From Coptis chinensis (taxonomy: Eukaryota > Streptophyta > Magnoliopsida > Ranunculales > Ranunculaceae): 64,000 nt of DNA. Shown here piece by piece: positions 60,259-64,000 of the stretch. The first letter of the stretch is position 1. The number at the start of each line of letters is the position of its first letter. The notes below the pieces were generated by a model. The model did no database searches. It worked only from the letters and a program-made list of their open reading frames with translations, and was not told the DNA's origin. The translations under genes were made by a program, and so were the position numbers. The stretch covers positions 29,344,501-29,408,500 of the forward strand of contig CM027379.1 of assembly GCA_015680905.1 (NCBI GenBank). Direction: 5' to 3'.

Positions 60259-61237
60259 TTAGTCTGGAATGTGACCTATAGACTGTAGCAATTGATCTTG
60301 GAATTGCAGCTGATTTGCCATCATCATTCTCTGGAAATGGCCTTGGCGATTGCACATTTCTTGCTGGAAGTCATTTTGGGAAGTAAGCATCTCTTCCTGA
60401 TGAAGAAACATCCTGCGCATACTAGTGTTCATGTGTCTCAAGGCTTCCATGGGAGTGTTAATTCGGCGCATGGTAGCCTCATTAAAATAGTCGGGTGGTG
60501 AAGGGGGAGGAGGAGGTACGTTATCACGCTCAATATCATCTCTAGCTACTGGGTCCCAGTGGTTCATAACACAAGTCTCGAAAATTCCAAAATTCTCAAA
60601 AGACCTTGTTGGAATGAAATGAGTAGCGGAGTGGAACCCTAAGTTAAGCATAAGCTGAGTAACAAGTATAGCAAGAGGAGCTGACCTGTTTTACGCGGTC
60701 GTAAGAATATGGCCCAGGAAATGGACCATACAGAAAGTGTTCTTCTTCTCCTGGAGGATCCATAGCAGGTGCAAGAATGTCTTATTCACGTCAGACGTCT
60801 TTGAAGTTCCAATGACGTTGTACGCCAGCCATTGAGTGACGGCTAGTTGGTTTTAGTTTCGGCGAGTCTTTGGTACCGCGATTCGAGCCATTATTGTACT
60901 CTCCCTCGAGAAGCGTGTCAAACATCGTAGTAGGATATTCTGACAACAACAGGGTCGAACTATCAGAGTTTATTGGAATCTGTGCTGTATTCGATATTAA
61001 CTCCAGCGTGAGTTCACATTCCAACCCATCCGCCGTAATCCAAAATTCATCACCCCGGAAACCTCCATTGTTGTAAAATTTCAACACCAAATCTTTGGAA
61101 TAAACAGCTGGAATTCGATGCAAGAGATATTCTCACTCTCTACTAGCAATTTCCTCATCGAAAAATGGATGAAACATCCCGAAATTGTAGAGATTTTCAA
61201 AATTTCTCTCAACTGTGATTCTCCTTCGTGCTGCCAT
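60259..61237 (-). pseudogene. Element 3 second AccA (distal copy)
   Basis: Start MAARRRITVERNFENLYNFG at 61237, then a stop, then open from ~61123: IPAVYSKDLVLKFYNNGGFR, ELTLELISNTAQIPIN. A frameshift leads to TFLHLLWILQEKKNTFCMVH, and 60651-60259 gives a 130-codon ORF with PPPPPSPPDYFNEATMRRIN and a Gln/Met-rich tail (QEEMLTSQNDFQQEMCNRQ). It parallels the AccA at 46279-45197 along its length (YSQELVLMFYQ, LELTREIISDILQIPIN, TQLHLLWILQ). The element therefore has duplicated AccA genes. The function is unknown. Confidence 0.68.
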
Positions 61238-61670
61238 AGTAAGATCTAGATGAATTTCTGAGGGTGGAAATTGCTAGGAGTGATGGAGGAGATGGTGCTA
61301 GGAGGAAGTTGGTTCGAATTGGTGGAGTTTAGCCCGCGTGCGCGGGTTGAATTCAGGTCTGTCTAGTCGCGTGTGCGAGGTGAGTGTGAGGGAGACCAAG
61401 ATCCGGATTTTGAGGGGGAAGAAATGTGAGGGTTGGATGCGTGGGTGCCCCGCGTGTGGGTTTTTGTAAACGGGTTCGTGATTTTGGGTCAGGTCCAATT
61501 TTTGGCCCAAACCCAAACGAATTCCAGAAATTCCCCTTATGTCCCGAAGTGTTCCGAAATTTCAAACGTGGAATTTCGATTCGTTTTAACTCCAAATTGA
61601 AACAATGATATATCAAAACGATCGGCATTAAAAATGCCATTCACTGGAATATGACAAAATCACATTCAAA
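61238..61670. other. Element 3 spacer 5' of the distal AccA
   Basis: No gene supported. It has a GC-rich stretch (CGCGTGCGCGGGTTG, ~61334-61348) unusual for this AT-rich window. Overlapping short ORFs on both strands are likely chance. Confidence 0.45.
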
Positions 61671-62150
61671 CTTTTTTTTTATTTTTTTTTTTTTATTTTA
61701 TTTTATTTTATTTTTTTTTTTTTTTTTTTTTTTTTTTGGTATTTATTTATTTACAATTTTTATATACAAATGTACAAGTCGAGAGGAACGTGTCAACAAC
61801 ACCGGCAGTCCAAATAAAACAACACATCACAACAGCTTAACTCAGGCAACTTTCATGTCGGCTCTGGGGCGAACCCAATCCAGCCAGACTATGGCTTAAC
61901 CTTTATGTTTTGAGGGCTAGGGTTCAGGACGGTACCATCCCTGACCAATGTGCAATGGTCTAATAATAATATTACCCTTAGTACATATGGTATAGCCTCA
62001 AACTGCCCCTTGATACAGTCACATAGAAAACTGATCGAGGTTGGCCTGGTGGAATCCATTGCCCGCACGAACTAGGAATTGTCCGATGTTGCATATCACG
62101 ACTCTCTTTAGGGCACCATGCTTGGTGCTAATAAAAAATGAGTATATACA
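61671..62150 (-). mobile_element. Possible poly(A)-tailed insertion in element 3
   Basis: On the minus strand ~400 bp of mixed sequence ends in TGTAAATAAATAAATACC followed by a long A-run (plus strand 61671-61738). It resembles the 3' end of a polyadenylated transcript, such as a SINE, LINE tail or processed copy. No target duplication or parent could be identified. Confidence 0.35.
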
Positions 62151-62154
62151 TGTT

Positions 62155-62222
62155 GAGTCTTTTTACGTCAGATCCTCAAGACGAATGTGAGTCTTTTAAC
62201 GTCAGATCCTCAAGACGAATCC
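62155..62222. repeat. Two tandem copies of a ~33-bp motif
   Basis: GAGTCTTT(T)TACGTCAGATC CTCAAGACGAAT occurs twice in direct succession, differing by one or two bases. Confidence 0.85.
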
Positions 62223-62246
62223 TAACCTGTGGGAACAACAGGACGA

Positions 62247-62629
62247 CGATGAAATTTATCCTACTGAGTTGGTGTTAGACAATAATATACCTTATACCGG
62301 CTCATCTCGGATAAAACATTAAGACCTGGACAGAAAGGAGTTTGAAAGTTCATACACCACCCCATCCTTTTCGCCCGTCGCTTTCAAGCAAAAGTACTAC
62401 GATCATTACCTATTCGAGATGGGTGAGATTTGGACCAAATGATGAGTTGGAGTTCGCGAGGAAGAGAATAGAAAAGGGAGGAGAAAGAAGGAGTTGAAAT
62501 TTTTGGTACCCATTGTTTTCCAGGAGGCACGTTTGCTCGATTATCAGAAGACATTTATACTCAATTCTGAAGTAGAGTTTTTGTGGACTATGGTTCCGGC
62601 GCTTGCAACCACACACTCTAGGGATGTTT
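62247..62629 (+). pseudogene. Unidentified coding-like stretch antisense to element 3
   Basis: The plus strand reads IYPTELVLDNNIPYTGSSRI, SYTTPSFSPVAFKQKYYDHY and then, after a shift, NDELEFARKRIEKGRRKKEL and LVPIVFQEARLLDYQKTFIL. Codon-like composition and a mix of charged and aromatic residues argue that it was once coding. I do not recognise the family. It lies between integrase and AccA, where elements 1 and 2 have a non-coding spacer, so it may be part of a separate insertion. Confidence 0.35.
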
Positions 62630-62716
62630 AGAAAAGAAAATAGAAGAGGGTCCGGCTACCCAAATAGCGTACTTTCTCTGTTTAAACACATGGAAAGAAG
62701 TACACCATCGAATCTA

Positions 62717-63920
62717 TTAATCTATGTAGACTAGATCATTGAGAAGAGTCTCTTCAACATTTGGAGAGCGCAACTCATGATAATGTTTAAGGCGTTGGCC
62801 ATTTACTTGAAATTCGCTGTCATCATTTACGTTTTTCAAAGAAATAGCCCCATAAGGGGTGACAGCAGAGATGGTGAAAGGACCAGACCATCGAGTTTTT
62901 AATTTTCCTAGAAAAATGTGTAATCTTGAGTTGTACAACAAAATTTTTTGACCCACTTTGAAATCTTTTCTCAACATGTGCTTGTCATGCACTCTTTTCA
63001 TGTTGGCTTTATAGGATTTCGAGAGATCATAGGCATCACTCCGAATTTCCTCAAGCTCATTTAACTGCAATTTTCTCTTGGCGCTTTTTACATTAGTATT
63101 ATAATTGAGGCTTTTGATGGCCCATAGAGCATGGTGCTCAAGTTCAACCGCGCGGATGACAAGGTTTTCCAAAAGCGAGGCGATAAGGAGACATCCCTAT
63201 AGGTGTCTTAAAAGTCGTTCAGAGATGCCCACAAGGCATCGATAATTGTAGAGACCGATCTTTTCTAGATGGATTGACAGTTTTTCCAAAATGGATTTGA
63301 TCTCTCTATTAGAGACTTCTACTTGACCAATCGGTTTGAGGATGATCTGGAGTTGCCACTTTGTGTGTGACTCCATATTTTTTACTAAAGATTCAAAATT
63401 TTATTACGAAAATATTTTCCCCATCACTAATTATAGCTTTTGGAACACCAAATCGAGAAAAAATTTTTCTTTTACTTAACAAAACGACCATTTTATGATC
63501 ATTAGCACGACATGCCAATGCCTCAATCCATTTTGACACATAGTCAACTGCTACTAGAATGTATAGGAAGCCATGTGAATTTGGAAATGGACCCATGAAG
63601 TCGATGCCCCATACATCAAAGATTTCCACAATTAAAATGGGATTTAAGGGCATCATATTGTGTTGAGTAAAGCGTCCTAGCTGCTGGCAACGATTGCATG
63701 CTTTGCAATGCTCATGTGCATCTCTAAACAGTGTTGGCCAATAGAATCCACATTGTAGGACCTTGGCCGTAGTTTTCTTACCACTAAAATGACCACCACA
63801 AGATTGTTCATGACAGAAGGATAACACATCATTGTGTTCCCAATCGGGGATGCAACGGCAGATTAGTTGGTCGGAACAATACTTGAAGAGGTAGGGATCA
63901 TCCCAAAAATAAAATTTCAC
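62717..63920 (-). pseudogene. Element 3 integrase (one or more frameshifts)
   Basis: The N-terminal zinc region ([17 protein letters not shown].. [20 protein letters not shown]) and the catalytic core are open from 63920 to 63393. The core carries the first two acidic residues in WGIDFMGPF and KAIISDG. After a break the C-terminal part (63172-62717) has YKANMKRVHDKHMLRKDFKV, RWSGPFTISAV and GAISLKN, the usual end of Athila-type integrase; no chromodomain is seen. It would insert cDNA of the element. The region 63172-63393, with the third acidic residue, is frameshifted. The rest of pol is beyond the window. Confidence 0.87.
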
Positions 63921-64000
63921 AGTGGATAAGAACTTTTTTCGGTCATTCTGAGACCAAGATGAAGGGACTTCTTCGGTAACTAAGTAATTTACTATGTCGG

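Larger units (their letters stand above)
40741..64000 (-). mobile_element. Element 3: Athila-like LTR retrotransposon, split by element 2, runs off the window
   Basis: On the minus strand the visible parts are 3' LTR (40741-42195), polypurine tract, long tail, AccB, AccA, [element 2 insertion 46562-59383], microprotein ORF, a second AccA, integrase and further pol beyond 64000. It belongs to a different subfamily from elements 1 and 2, because its LTR sequence is distinct apart from the ends. The reading frames are less damaged than in element 1. The flank at the 3' LTR is AACAC (40736-40740); its partner must lie outside the window. Confidence 0.87.

Noticed and set aside
42196..64000. CRISPR arrays, operons or bacterial genes
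   Set aside because: No spaced short repeats, ribosome sites or prokaryotic genes; everything fits plant nuclear DNA.
1..64000. tRNA, rRNA or snoRNA genes
   Set aside because: No cloverleaf with A/B boxes or rRNA-like GC-rich stretch was noticed by eye; a tRNAscan run would settle it.

Overview
The window is nuclear DNA of a flowering plant, most likely a eudicot. The evidence is a multi-exon nuclear gene with GT-AG introns, Tourist-like MITEs, MULE and hAT elements, and large Athila-type Ty3/gypsy retrotransposons primed by a tRNA-Asp-like site. It is gene-poor: one probably expressed host gene (TIM50, minus strand, 27.8-33.9 kb) and one decayed host gene (FAD amine-oxidase-like/AMP-binding protein, minus strand, 20.8-24.6 kb) sit in a sea of nested repeats.

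Layout. 1-5784 is the left copy of a near-identical direct duplication whose right copy is 34614-40383. Each copy holds two MITEs, a palindromic 'TTTGAGTGTA' stretch, a ~220-bp tandem repeat, a 55-bp minisatellite and a non-autonomous MULE inserted in the minisatellite. In the left copy an Athila-like element (element 1, minus, 5785-19815, 5' LTR truncated) interrupts the right terminal repeat of the MULE. The right copy preserves the empty site. 20.8-24.6 kb is the decayed multidomain gene, split by an LTR-like insert. 25.2-26.9 kb holds a Tourist MITE and an hAT-like element, both with target-site duplications. TIM50 follows, with ten inferred exons, a LINE tail in intron 3 and a promoter with a TATA box, telo-box motifs and a site II-like motif. 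From 40741 to the window end lies element 3 (minus, Athila-like). It is split by element 2 (plus, 46567-59378), a complete insertion with AATAG target duplications.

The most interesting signal is in the three Athila-like elements. All carry, between the pol region and the 3' LTR, two extra genes (called AccA and AccB here). Several of these genes have their own TATA-like box and a pyrimidine-rich leader. All three elements also carry a ~1.8-kb non-coding tail with a conserved block centred on a 21-nt near-palindrome. Element 3 has a second AccA and a 39-codon intact ORF for a single-pass membrane microprotein behind its own TATA box. Element 2 has lost reverse transcriptase, RNase H and integrase but keeps the accessory genes and cis sites, so it looks like a recently mobilised non-autonomous derivative.

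Caveat: duplicated segments differ by many small clustered indels, and TIM50 is one base short of an open frame at one exon junction. Some ORF breaks may therefore be consensus errors. All assignments come from reading the sequence; no database search was run.
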